Positions 51,993 through 60,406 of a DNA stretch of 64,000 bases are shown here, piece by piece (positions within the stretch are counted from its first letter, which is position 1; every line of letters begins with the position of its first letter). Made by a program: the position numbers and the translations under genes. The notes under the pieces were generated by a model. The model worked only from the letters and a program-made list of their open reading frames with translations. It did not search any database and had not been told where the DNA came from. The DNA comes from Parachlamydiales bacterium (GTDB taxonomy: Bacteria > Chlamydiota > Chlamydiia > Chlamydiales > SM23-39). Where the stretch lies: contig JACVQJ010000019.1 in the NCBI GenBank assembly GCA_015661075.1, forward strand, positions 26,925-90,924. The letters run 5' to 3'.

Positions 51993-52858
51993 CCACCCCA
52001 TCATCTGGAATTTTTCATGATATGTGGAAGGGCATCCAAACGGGAAGCGCGATAATGCTTGCGCAAACTCCACTTGTAACAAGCCTCAATCGAATATCCG
52101 TTGTCAGTTGTCGCTATGACCTATCTATGTTGGAGTCCGCCAAACAGATTTTTCAAGGAACAATCGACGCAGCGGGAAAACCTTCCGCAAAGCACTTTCT
52201 AAAGGGCATCAGTGGTCACTTGGTGAAAGAATCGGCTCGACTGGGCTTTAAAGCCTCTGGAATCGTTCTCAAGCCTCGAGTCGATAGCTATCTTCAAGAA
52301 AGTCCTTCCGGAAAACTGAAATCCGATTTAATTTTTGCTGTCAGTCTTTCCATGGCAGAAATGTTAATCAATCCCGCAGACACCCTTCGAACAATGTGGC
52401 AAGCCAATGAAAAAGTAAATCAAGTGAAAAAAAATAATTTATTTTCTCATTTGTATAAAGGAGCCGCTGCAAATGGGGCTAGACAATTTGGTATCTGGCT
52501 TGGATTTCCCCTTTCTGAAAGAGTCTGGTCAAAAGCAGTAGAAGATACGACCTCAATAGATCCTTATTCAATCTCAGGAATCGTTGCAAAATCTTTTCCA
52601 CAATCTTTTCAAGTGACAGCCCCGGTATGGTTCCTCGAACGATTAAAGAACGAACTACAATACTGTCCCAACTTGCATGCAACGGGAGCAACTCGTTATT
52701 CTAGCGCCTTTAAACAGATTATTCACCAACAGGGATGGAATGGGTTTTTTAGGGGTTTTATGCCCAAATTATGGAGCAATACGATCTTGGTCATAGGAGC
52801 CGACTATTTACTCGAACAAGGCAGAAAGGCGCAGAAAGCCCGCTGTACTAAACCTTAA
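51989..52858 (+). CDS. Mitochondrial-carrier-family-like protein
   Basis: A 289-residue protein that appears to hold three related repeats of about 90-100 residues. Repeat 1 has TPLVTSL (27-33) and FLKGISGHLV (70-79), repeat 2 NPADTLRTMWQ (128-138) and LYKGAAANGARQ (155-166), repeat 3 APVWFLERLKNELQ (211-224) and FFRGFMPKLW (253-262). These correspond to the P-x-[DE]-x-x-[KR]-x-[KRQ] and (F/Y)xG elements of Solcar repeats; repeats 1 and 3 are degenerate. Such carriers are almost confined to eukaryotes, with a known effector in Legionella (LncP). The start overlaps the MFS stop by 4 bp. Function and location in the host are inferred. Confidence 0.7.
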   Translation: MTTPSSGIFHDMWKGIQTGSAIMLAQTPLVTSLNRISVVSCRYDLSMLESAKQIFQGTIDAAGKPSAKHFLKGISGHLVKESARLGFKASGIVLKPRVDSYLQESPSGKLKSDLIFAVSLSMAEMLINPADTLRTMWQANEKVNQVKKNNLFSHLYKGAAANGARQFGIWLGFPLSERVWSKAVEDTTSIDPYSISGIVAKSFPQSFQVTAPVWFLERLKNELQYCPNLHATGATRYSSAFKQIIHQQGWNGFFRGFMPKLWSNTILVIGADYLLEQGRKAQKARCTKP

Positions 52859-54317
52859 ACAGACACTCAATCGTCAGCTGGTTGTCTACGCTGCGTAAAT
52901 AATGCTCATTCTCCTTCACTCCATAAGGGGTGATCAGGGTCATGAATACTGTTTTGCGCGTTTGCGTCTTCTCACGGAAAACTGTCTTTTTCCTTTCCAT
53001 GTCTTCCGCATCTTCTTTTGTCATCGAGTAAACCGAATTGTAAAACTTCATTTCACAAAGGTTGATGCATTGGTCCGCTCGATCAATCACAAGATCGATC
53101 TCAGCGCCCGGTTCAGATCCCTTTTTAGGAGGCAGATACTGCCAGTAGGATTCAGAAGTACTTACACCCCCAATTTCCAACCCCTCTTTGATCTTTGACA
53201 CGTGTTTCAGGCAAATGTTTTCAAACGCATAGCCCGCCCAAGTATGCCACGCGGGGGATACCTGTATCTTACTCCAATAGTCTTTATCTACCCCTTGAAG
53301 GATGCTTTGTTTGATTGAATCGATCCAGGTTAAATAAAAAAGACTATACTCATCGATGAGTCGGAATTTTCTTTCTCTTTGCTGTTTTCCATAGGCTTGA
53401 AATCCAATAATAAAGCCCGATTCCTCCAGTTCTTCCAACAAATCACTAAATCGTCCGCTTTTAGAAGCTCCAAGAGCTGCGCATAATTCCGTTTGCGTCA
53501 TTCCTTGCCGCCTATTGGCAAGTTCACGCACAATGCCAACATGTTTATGCGCCTCATTGAATAATGAATCGTATAAGTTATGAAACTCCTTGAGAAGGGG
53601 GCTTTGAGGAGTAAAACAGAGAGCATTGATATTCTGAGCTGAAGATTTACCGCGTTCGACATAATTTAGATATTTAGGCACACCTCCTGTCGCCATAAAA
53701 ATTTCAACAATTTGTTTCTTTGTAAGAACAATTCGATGCTCCAGGAAATATGCTTCCACTTCCTCCAATGAGAATGGCTGCAATCGAATCTCGGCGCTTA
53801 ATCTTCCATATAATCCGCCTTTGTTATTAATGACTTTTTTAATCATCCACGAGGCGGCAGAACCGCAAATCACCACAATCACATTTGACATGCGGGAAGC
53901 GTGCCGGTTCCAAAAATACTCCAACGCGCGGAGAAAACCCGATTTTGGAGAGGCCAGCCAAGGAAGTTCATCAAAGAACACCACCACTTTTTGCGGGGGG
54001 CGGATCAAACTGATCTCTTCTTTAAGGCGGTGAAAAGCTTCGCTCCAATCTTTGGGAGGAGCGTAATCAGCAACAGGTTTGAAGAGGGAAACAAATTCGC
54101 GAGTAAAATCGGCGAGTTGCTCTTTCTTACTGGCTCCCTTACTCCCCGTTATTTCAAAATATACGCACAAATTTTTATAAAATTGGTTAACAAGAAAGGT
54201 CTTCCCAATGCGTCTTCTTCCGTACACCGCTAAGAATTCAGCATTCTCCGATTGCAATAACCTCTCTAAAATGCGCTTTTCCCTCTCTCTGCCAATAATT
54301 TTCTTCACGAAGCTCAC
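52848..54317 (-). CDS. Archaeal-type ATPase with C-terminal nuclease-like domain
   Basis: A 489-residue protein of the ATPase_2/DUF234-type group. Walker A is YGRRRIGKTFL (about 32-42), Walker B VVVFFDELPWL (about 114-124). A winged-helix segment follows (TQTELCAALGASKSGRFSDLL), and the C-terminus has PGAEIDLVIDR and NLCEMKFY, the E/D...E-x-K pattern of a PD-(D/E)xK fold. It converges with the carrier-like gene and overlaps its 3' end by 11 bp. Members of this family are often mobile, with unclear roles. Confidence 0.85.
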   Translation of the reverse strand: MSFVKKIIGREREKRILERLLQSENAEFLAVYGRRRIGKTFLVNQFYKNLCVYFEITGSKGASKKEQLADFTREFVSLFKPVADYAPPKDWSEAFHRLKEEISLIRPPQKVVVFFDELPWLASPKSGFLRALEYFWNRHASRMSNVIVVICGSAASWMIKKVINNKGGLYGRLSAEIRLQPFSLEEVEAYFLEHRIVLTKKQIVEIFMATGGVPKYLNYVERGKSSAQNINALCFTPQSPLLKEFHNLYDSLFNEAHKHVGIVRELANRRQGMTQTELCAALGASKSGRFSDLLEELEESGFIIGFQAYGKQQRERKFRLIDEYSLFYLTWIDSIKQSILQGVDKDYWSKIQVSPAWHTWAGYAFENICLKHVSKIKEGLEIGGVSTSESYWQYLPPKKGSEPGAEIDLVIDRADQCINLCEMKFYNSVYSMTKEDAEDMERKKTVFREKTQTRKTVFMTLITPYGVKENEHYLRSVDNQLTIECLFKV

Positions 54318-54362
54318 CCATCTTTCTCTCCATTTTATTTGAAATACAGGTAAAAATCAATA

Positions 54363-54422
54363 GATAGTGCCGTTTAGGCGCTAAAACCGGCACTATCGCA
54401 TCAAAAAACAGAGATAGTGCCG
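54363..54422. repeat. Repeated GATAGTGCCG motif, with hairpin
   Basis: GATAGTGCCG occurs at 54363-54372 and 54413-54422, and its complement at 54388-54397, so the first two form a stem-loop. It lies just after the stop of the TauE-type gene and may be its terminator or a regulatory site. Confidence 0.55.
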
Positions 54423-54423
54423 T

Positions 54424-55302
54424 TTATCGAGATATGCTCTTGGAACTCAAAAATAATTTGATCGCCGTATAACCGATTACGCCCATTACCAACCAGGTTA
54501 AAGCGTTTAATGGCAAAGATTTGACTAAAAAAACAGCGACAATCACTCCAAACGCTCCAGTGATTGCGATGATCAGCGTGCCTCTCCTATTATATGCGCC
54601 TTCTTTGATAAATCGGATCCCCGATGCGGGCATTAAAACCGCGCAAGAGCCCATCATGATCGGAAATGCGGCCAACGGACTTAACCCTAACGCATACAGC
54701 ATCGCCATACACGGTGCATATAAACCGATTCCCAAAGTCATTAATGCGCCCAATACAAAGTTTCCTATCACAGCGACGACCAGTTTTACTCCGGTCAGAC
54801 CCGTCTTAGTGCCCTCGGAAGGCATCAGCCCCAATTGCCCTGCCAGCATGATGACCAAAACCAGGATCATGGCCGTCGCAAGGCCGAGCTGAACCTTTTT
54901 TTCATCGAGCTTTGAAACGATTCCCGATCCAAGTATTCCCCCCAACACCGCAGCAATTAACATAGAAACCAGAGTCAACGGATCAACGGCTACTGTTTTA
55001 ATAAAGATAAAAGCCACCACAACCTCGGGAATACACATCCCGGTATTGAGCGTGCCCGGAATCACCCTGTCTTTGACGAGCTTAAAATGCTTGAAGATGG
55101 CCGTCATCGGCGCAAAGCCACCGAGACCCAATGCATCGCAAAAACAAACGAAAAACCCGGTCAAAGAAAATGCCATCGCGCTGCCCTCAGCCTCAAGCGT
55201 TCCCTTCATTTGGGCGACTCGATAATCTTTGACAAAATACACTATGAAAACAATCGCCCCGACGAAGAGGATAAAGAGTAAAACATTAATCGAATCCATC
55301 AA
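54424..55302 (-). CDS. TauE/SafE (TSUP) family membrane permease
   Basis: A 292-residue inner-membrane protein with about eight helices. The GFFVCFCDALGLGGFAPMTAIF segment near residue 50 and GTLNTGMCIPEVVVAF later are typical of TSUP permeases, which export or import sulfur-containing anions such as sulfite, or organic acids. The two-repeat layout (LTLVSMLIAAVLGGILGS, then FPIMMGSCAVLM) fits the family. The substrate is unknown. It is followed by a repeated hairpin motif and lies 20 bp downstream of the amino-acid permease gene. Confidence 0.85.
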   Translation of the reverse strand: MMDSINVLLFILFVGAIVFIVYFVKDYRVAQMKGTLEAEGSAMAFSLTGFFVCFCDALGLGGFAPMTAIFKHFKLVKDRVIPGTLNTGMCIPEVVVAFIFIKTVAVDPLTLVSMLIAAVLGGILGSGIVSKLDEKKVQLGLATAMILVLVIMLAGQLGLMPSEGTKTGLTGVKLVVAVIGNFVLGALMTLGIGLYAPCMAMLYALGLSPLAAFPIMMGSCAVLMPASGIRFIKEGAYNRRGTLIIAITGAFGVIVAVFLVKSLPLNALTWLVMGVIGYTAIKLFLSSKSISR

Positions 55303-55322
55303 TTCTCATGATATTGGATTTA

Positions 55323-56717
55323 TCACGATACTGTAACACTAGAGAACAATCGTTTATAGATGAAAAACCCGAACACGGGCAGGATCGCAGCCACGCTGCC
55401 AATCAAAATGATCAGCGAATAAGTCGTTGGCGAGCCGATGTCCACATTGTCCGGCGGCAAAAATGTCACGGCAATCGTAGCCAGACAGGCAAAAATTCCC
55501 AGGAAGACAACAGTCCCCAATCCCCATAAGCCGCCCGGTATGCGGAAAAAGATGGCCGGTCCCCTGATTCGGAGGCGCAAAGCAAAGGCGCTCAAAAAGA
55601 TCAGCACGTACATAATCATGTACATCTCCGTGCTCAGGGCCATCAAAAACCAATAAAACCCATTAATGCTTGGAAGCAATAAAAAGGCGCAGCAAAAGAG
55701 GCTGATCACAACGGCCTGTGCGATCAAAATGCTGGGAGAAACGCCGTAACGATTCTTTCGGGCGACGATGGGCGGCAAGAAGCCGAATTCACCGGCGTGA
55801 AGCAAGCCTCGAGCCGGCGAAATCAGCCAGTTGATGATCCCGCCAAAGGCGCCGATGACGATCAGAACCGTCAATGGCTTGATGCACCATTCAAGTCCGA
55901 ACGCCGTAAAAAATTCAGTAAATACCTGCATGACGCCCGAGACGAGCTGGATATCCTGGACCGGAACAACCAGAGCAATCGAAAGGGAGCCAAACATCAT
56001 GACAAAGAGAATGAAGGCGGCGGCATACAAGACCGCTCGGGGAAAATTGCGCTGCGGGTTGCGGATATCGCTAACATGCACGCCGGACAGCTCCATGCCC
56101 AAGAAAGAGGCCATGATCGCGACCAGCGACACCCAGTTCGAGCTCTGAGTCAAGGCCGGAATGGCCGATGCGGCATCGAGCCTGATTTGCAACGGACGTC
56201 CGCTCAACACCCAATAAAATCCAAGACCGATCAGCAAGAGCATCGGAAAAACAGTGCCGATCGAGGCGCAGATATCATTGATGCGGGATGACAACTGGAT
56301 CCCAAAAATGCTCATCAATGTCAATATCCATACGATCACCAGGATAGACGAGATGAGATAGACTTTATTTTGGGCCAGCGCCGGATCGATGAGATAGGCC
56401 GCGGTGCCCCCGATGAATGATAGAATGGTCGGATACCAGATCATCGTATTGATCCACTGCAGCCAGATGGCGAGCATCGCCCATTGTTCGCCGAACGCCC
56501 GGCGCACCCAGTGATAGACCCCCCCCTCATCCGGAAAAGAAGCGGACAGTTCGGCTGACACTAATGCGATGGGGATCAGGAAAATGATCGCCGCAAAAAT
56601 CAAAAAGAAAATAAGAGACGATCCGAAGATCGCTGTGGATGGAAAATTTCGGATGCTGGCAATCGCCCCGACGATCAAAAGCCCCAAGGAGATCAGCGAT
56701 ATCTTTTTCGTTAACAT
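55323..56717 (-). CDS. APC-superfamily amino-acid permease/antiporter
   Basis: A 464-residue inner-membrane protein with 12 predicted helices. SLGLLIVGAIASIRNFPSTA at the N-terminus and FPDEGGVYHWVRRAFGEQWA follow the glutamate:GABA antiporter/amino-acid-permease pattern, and later come GMELSGVHVSDIRNPQRNFP and SPARGLLHAGEFGFLPP. Exchange or uptake of an amino acid is expected; parasites often import these from the host. It lies upstream of the TSUP gene on the same strand, probably in the same transcript. Confidence 0.9.
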   Translation of the reverse strand: MLTKKISLISLGLLIVGAIASIRNFPSTAIFGSSLIFFLIFAAIIFLIPIALVSAELSASFPDEGGVYHWVRRAFGEQWAMLAIWLQWINTMIWYPTILSFIGGTAAYLIDPALAQNKVYLISSILVIVWILTLMSIFGIQLSSRINDICASIGTVFPMLLLIGLGFYWVLSGRPLQIRLDAASAIPALTQSSNWVSLVAIMASFLGMELSGVHVSDIRNPQRNFPRAVLYAAAFILFVMMFGSLSIALVVPVQDIQLVSGVMQVFTEFFTAFGLEWCIKPLTVLIVIGAFGGIINWLISPARGLLHAGEFGFLPPIVARKNRYGVSPSILIAQAVVISLFCCAFLLLPSINGFYWFLMALSTEMYMIMYVLIFLSAFALRLRIRGPAIFFRIPGGLWGLGTVVFLGIFACLATIAVTFLPPDNVDIGSPTTYSLIILIGSVAAILPVFGFFIYKRLFSSVTVS

Positions 56718-56799
56718 AGGATAAATGATAAAAGATCAGATGAAATTTATGGAATAAGTTCTTAAAAAAACATTCCCGACGCGCCTCTTCGACAATATT

Positions 56800-57189
56800 C
56801 TAGCGAGTAGTGCCAGAAGACAAAACAGACATTATCTCCACGTTTCTAATTCCTATGTTTATTAAGCCGTTACAAATATCTTTTTGAGACACGAATGGTT
56901 TGCACCCAATACAAGAAAACACAAGATTTAAAATTCCCTTCTTTGCCAAGATCAATTGAATCTTGCGACAAACCTCAGACTCGCAACAGGCAAAAAATGA
57001 ATCTGTTGTGTTTATTCCTTTAAAATCCCACGTTTCGGGAAAACGATCTTTTCCACAAAACAAGCAATGACGAAACACTTTTTGAACATTTTGAAGATCA
57101 GGTGTTCTGCACCACCATCCGTGAGCAGGCGCTACGGGATTTCCATAAATAAATAGAACCATTCGTTTCGTCGAAGTTGGCGTACACAC
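56800..57189 (-). CDS. Cys-rich hypothetical protein (possible zinc-binding)
   Basis: A 129-residue protein with Cys at CLFCGK, FACCESEVC and CIGCK, which could form two zinc sites. No known domain is recognised. It begins with GTG at 57189, immediately behind a very good AGGAGGG ribosome binding site, which convinces me it is real. The position downstream of sufS, same strand, suggests it may be read through from the suf operon. A short in-frame ORF with its own CxxC ends 9 bp before the GTG (57199-57294). Confidence 0.65.
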   Translation of the reverse strand: MCTPTSTKRMVLFIYGNPVAPAHGWWCRTPDLQNVQKVFRHCLFCGKDRFPETWDFKGINTTDSFFACCESEVCRKIQLILAKKGILNLVFSCIGCKPFVSQKDICNGLINIGIRNVEIMSVLSSGTTR

Positions 57190-57198
57190 GATACCCTC

Positions 57199-57294
57199 CT
57201 ATAATTTTATTGATCGGCGAGAGATTTTGCCCCGTTTTTTGCATTTATGGCAAGTGCTATTCATCCTTGCGCCAACAGCGGATTGCCAAACCAT
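57199..57294 (-). CDS. Possible 31-residue CxxC leader or fragment
   Basis: MVWQSAVGARM then STCHKCKKRGK, a basic peptide with one CxxC. It ends in TAG nine bases before the GTG of the Cys-rich gene and in the same reading frame. It may be an upstream peptide coupled to that gene or the front end of one longer gene broken by a stop. Support is weak. Confidence 0.25.
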   Translation of the reverse strand: MVWQSAVGARMNSTCHKCKKRGKISRRSIKL

Positions 57295-57302
57295 CGGCGC
57301 GG

Positions 57303-58493
57303 TCAGCGGCTGATTAATATTTCCCCTGCACCTTTTTGGACGGCCTGGATGAACCGCTCCACATCCTCTTCGGTATTATAGACGGCGAATGAAGCGCGCG
57401 CAGCCGCCTCGCAGCCAAACCGCCTTAATAGCGGCTGGGCGCACAGATGGCCTGTGCGGATGGCGATATTCTGGCAATCGAGCCAGGCGGCCAGATCCAG
57501 CGGATGAACACCATCAATGGTAAAGGTCACAATCGGTCCTTTGCCGGGCGCCGTCCCAATGATCCGGCATCCGTCGATCGATTCGAGCCGGTTTGTGGCG
57601 ATCGACAACAACCGATGCTCCCATTCTGCCGCTCGATTCAGCCCAACCGATAATAAAAAATGGAGAGCCGCCATCAAGCCGATGGCCGAGCCGACCATCG
57701 GCGTTCCCGCCTCGAAGCGAAGCGGCGGCTCCTGATAGGTGCTCTTTTCAAAATCAACGCGATCGACCATCGCGCCCCCACCCTGCAGTGGCGGCATTGC
57801 CATCAAGCGCTCGCGCTTGCCATATAAAACGCCAATGCCGGTGGGGCCATAACACTTGTGGCCGGAAAAGGCGTAAAAGTCGATATCGAGCGCCTGCACG
57901 TCCACCGACATGTGGGGCGCTGCCTGCGCTCCATCGACGAGAACCGCCGCGCCGACGCGTCTCGCCTCGCGAACGATTTCCTGGATCGGCGTCACAGTTC
58001 CCGTCACGTTCGAAACATGGGTGATGGCGACGAGTTTGGTTTTTTCGGAAAATGGAAGCGACAAATCAAGCGCGCCATTGTCCAGGACCTTGATCCACTT
58101 CAGAACAATTCCCTTTTCCTGAGCCAGCATCTGCCAGGGCACGAGATTGGAGTGGTGCTCCAGCTCGGAGAGCAGCACTTCATCGCCCCGCTTTAAATCA
58201 AATGTGCGAGAGACGAGATGGATCGATTCGGTCGTATTGCGAGTGAAGACGACTTCATCCACGCTATCCGCATTGATAAACCGGCGCACCGTTTCACGCG
58301 CCTCATGGTAGAGCTCCGTCGCCCGCATCGACGAGCGGTAAATCGCGCGATGCACGGTGGCATAATCTTTGGCGTAAAATTGGCTCAACGCATCGATCAC
58401 CGCGTCGGGCTTATGCGCCGTTGCGGCAGAATCGAGATACACCAATTCCGGATGATGGCGAAAAATGGGGAACGCATCGCGCACTTGTTTCAT
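57303..58493 (-). CDS. sufS: Cysteine desulfurase SufS
   Basis: PLP-dependent enzyme that removes sulfur from cysteine for Fe-S assembly. SGHKCYGPTGIGVLYG carries the PLP-binding Lys, and RTGHLCAQPLL holds the active-site Cys. YLDSAATAHKPDAVI at the N-terminus is also diagnostic. The start at the ATG at 58493 gives 396 residues, a normal SufS length, and overlaps the sufD stop by 4 bp; the open frame continues upstream without need. It is the last suf gene, and there is no sufE in the window. Confidence 0.95.
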   Translation of the reverse strand: MKQVRDAFPIFRHHPELVYLDSAATAHKPDAVIDALSQFYAKDYATVHRAIYRSSMRATELYHEARETVRRFINADSVDEVVFTRNTTESIHLVSRTFDLKRGDEVLLSELEHHSNLVPWQMLAQEKGIVLKWIKVLDNGALDLSLPFSEKTKLVAITHVSNVTGTVTPIQEIVREARRVGAAVLVDGAQAAPHMSVDVQALDIDFYAFSGHKCYGPTGIGVLYGKRERLMAMPPLQGGGAMVDRVDFEKSTYQEPPLRFEAGTPMVGSAIGLMAALHFLLSVGLNRAAEWEHRLLSIATNRLESIDGCRIIGTAPGKGPIVTFTIDGVHPLDLAAWLDCQNIAIRTGHLCAQPLLRRFGCEAAARASFAVYNTEEDVERFIQAVQKGAGEILISR

Positions 58494-59680
58494 CGCAAAC
58501 CCTCTCGAAATTTTTCGCGCATGAGCGGTATTTTGACCGCATCGATCAGCTCGCTGCAAAATCCCTGCATCCATAGCAGTTTGGCCGCCGCGGCTGACAG
58601 GCCGCGAGTGCGAAGATAAAAAAGTTCTTCTGGATCGGGCTGGGAAAATGTCGCGCCGTGCGATGCCGAAACATCGCCCTCGAAAACTTCCAGATTGGGC
58701 TGGGCCTTGGCGACAGCCGTATCGCTGAGAAGCAAATGAGAAAAAAGCTGGGATGTATCGGCTTTTTGCGCTCCTTTTTCAATGCGCACTCGTCCGATGC
58801 AGCTCGATCGGCTTTGATCGTCCAGAATCTTTTTAAAATGCTGGCGCGAGCGGCAGCGAGGCGAGCGATGCTCAATCATCATCCGCGTGTGCGCCTGTCT
58901 GATTCCATGCAAATCGTCGAGGCCTTTGAACTCAGCCGATGCGCCCTCTTCGCTTAAAATCGCGCATAGACTGCGATGCAGCGTCATGGCGCCCTGCGAA
59001 TAGGAAAAGCTGTAGAGGCTTGCGTCTTTCCGAACGACGCCGCGCAAAAAGCGATAGATGCAGGCGTCTTGAGCTGCCGCGTCGTCGATGATTTGCAGCC
59101 GCGCCCCCGCATCGAGAGAGGCGTCGATGACATCGATGGCCACGCCGCGCCCATGAATCGTCTGCACGATATCCAGTGTCGATCGTTTGCCTAAAAAAAG
59201 CTGCAGGCGCGGCGCCATAAGGCCATCCGAGCCCAGAATCGACAAGACCTGCACCGGAATGTGAATGTTGATGTCGGGAGGGACATAGAAAAACAGTCCG
59301 CCGCCCTGCAATGCGCCGTTCAAAGCGGCGAGAGCCTCTTTTTCTTCTTTCAGCTCTTTGGACTGGCGCGTTTGCAAAATCAGCCCGTACGTCTGGATCG
59401 CTTCATTCATGGGAAGGCATACGCAAGAGGTGGGCAATGCAGAAATATTGGAGAGCGCCTCGTCATAAAATCCATCGACAAAGACGATGCAAGAAGATCT
59501 ACACTGCGGCAAAATCAGCGGCTCAATCGCCTCTTTTCTGGGCACTGCCGTGTGAGTGGGGCATTTCCATTGGGGCGGCAGTTCCAGCTCCTGAAAATGA
59601 TCCCAATATCTGCGGCGATGGACCCAAAGCGCATCATGGGGAATGGAATCCAGGCTCAGCTCGGGGCAAATCACATCCAT
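58490..59680 (-). CDS. sufD: Fe-S cluster assembly scaffold protein SufD
   Basis: Partner of SufB and SufC in the SufBC2D scaffold complex. The C-terminal region (SASHGATFSQPDPEELFYLRT, then SRGL-type LLWMQGFCSELI) is the conserved SufB/SufD core, and a beta-helix precedes it. At 396 residues it has normal length with a divergent N-terminal half. It overlaps sufC by 10 bp and sufS by 4 bp, consistent with tight co-translation of the operon. Confidence 0.93.
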   Translation of the reverse strand: MDVICPELSLDSIPHDALWVHRRRYWDHFQELELPPQWKCPTHTAVPRKEAIEPLILPQCRSSCIVFVDGFYDEALSNISALPTSCVCLPMNEAIQTYGLILQTRQSKELKEEKEALAALNGALQGGGLFFYVPPDINIHIPVQVLSILGSDGLMAPRLQLFLGKRSTLDIVQTIHGRGVAIDVIDASLDAGARLQIIDDAAAQDACIYRFLRGVVRKDASLYSFSYSQGAMTLHRSLCAILSEEGASAEFKGLDDLHGIRQAHTRMMIEHRSPRCRSRQHFKKILDDQSRSSCIGRVRIEKGAQKADTSQLFSHLLLSDTAVAKAQPNLEVFEGDVSASHGATFSQPDPEELFYLRTRGLSAAAAKLLWMQGFCSELIDAVKIPLMREKFREGLR

Positions 59681-60405
59681 GCATACCCCTTTTTCTCCAG
59701 CTCTTGCGAGAGTTCTGGGCCGCCGGAACGAATGATCTTCCCTTGATCGAGCACATGAACGGCGTCGGGGCGAATAAAGTCGAGCAGCCGCTGATAGTGC
59801 GTGATGACGAGCATTGAGCGGGTCTCCCGCCGCATCTCGTTGACGCCAACGGCAAGCAAGCGCATCGCATCGATATCCAGGCCCGAATCGGTCTCGTCCA
59901 AAACAGCCAGATCGGGCTCCAGCATCGCCATCTGCAAGATTTCATTGCGCTTCTTTTCGCCGCCGGAAAATCCCACATTCAAACTGCGCTCCCGAAATTC
60001 AGGGCGTATCTGCATCCGCTTCATCTGTTCATCGAGAAGCGACATAAAAGCCTCGTCGGAGAGCATCGGCTCGGAGTTGGCGTTTTTTTTTGCCTTGAGA
60101 GCGAGCTTCAAAAAGGCAGAGTTGCTGACGCCATTGATCTCCAGAGGATACTGAAAGCTCAAAAACAGGCCGGCGTGCGCTCGTTCTTCGATCTCCATCT
60201 TGAGAAGATCTCGTCCCTTGTACCAAATCTCTCCTTCCACGTCATAGGCAGGATCCCCGGCCAGAATTTTCGCCAGCGTCGATTTGCCAGCGCCGTTCGG
60301 ACCCATGATGGCATGCACCTGCCCATAGGGCAGAGCCAAGTCGACGCCTTGCAAGACAAAAGTGCCCTTAATCGAGGCGCGCAGATTGCGAATGACTAAA
60401 ATCAT
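59671..60405 (-). CDS. sufC: Fe-S cluster assembly ATPase SufC
   Basis: ABC-type ATPase of the SufBCD complex, 244 residues from the ATG at 60405. Walker A is GPNGAGKSTLAKILAG, the signature is VGFSGGEKKRNEIL and Walker B is LAVLDETDSGLDID, all typical of SufC. The start is one base after the sufB stop, so a longer open frame (to 60462) inside sufB is not used. It drives cluster assembly in the cytosol. Confidence 0.96.
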   Translation of the reverse strand: MILVIRNLRASIKGTFVLQGVDLALPYGQVHAIMGPNGAGKSTLAKILAGDPAYDVEGEIWYKGRDLLKMEIEERAHAGLFLSFQYPLEINGVSNSAFLKLALKAKKNANSEPMLSDEAFMSLLDEQMKRMQIRPEFRERSLNVGFSGGEKKRNEILQMAMLEPDLAVLDETDSGLDIDAMRLLAVGVNEMRRETRSMLVITHYQRLLDFIRPDAVHVLDQGKIIRSGGPELSQELEKKGYAWM

Positions 60406-60406
60406 G

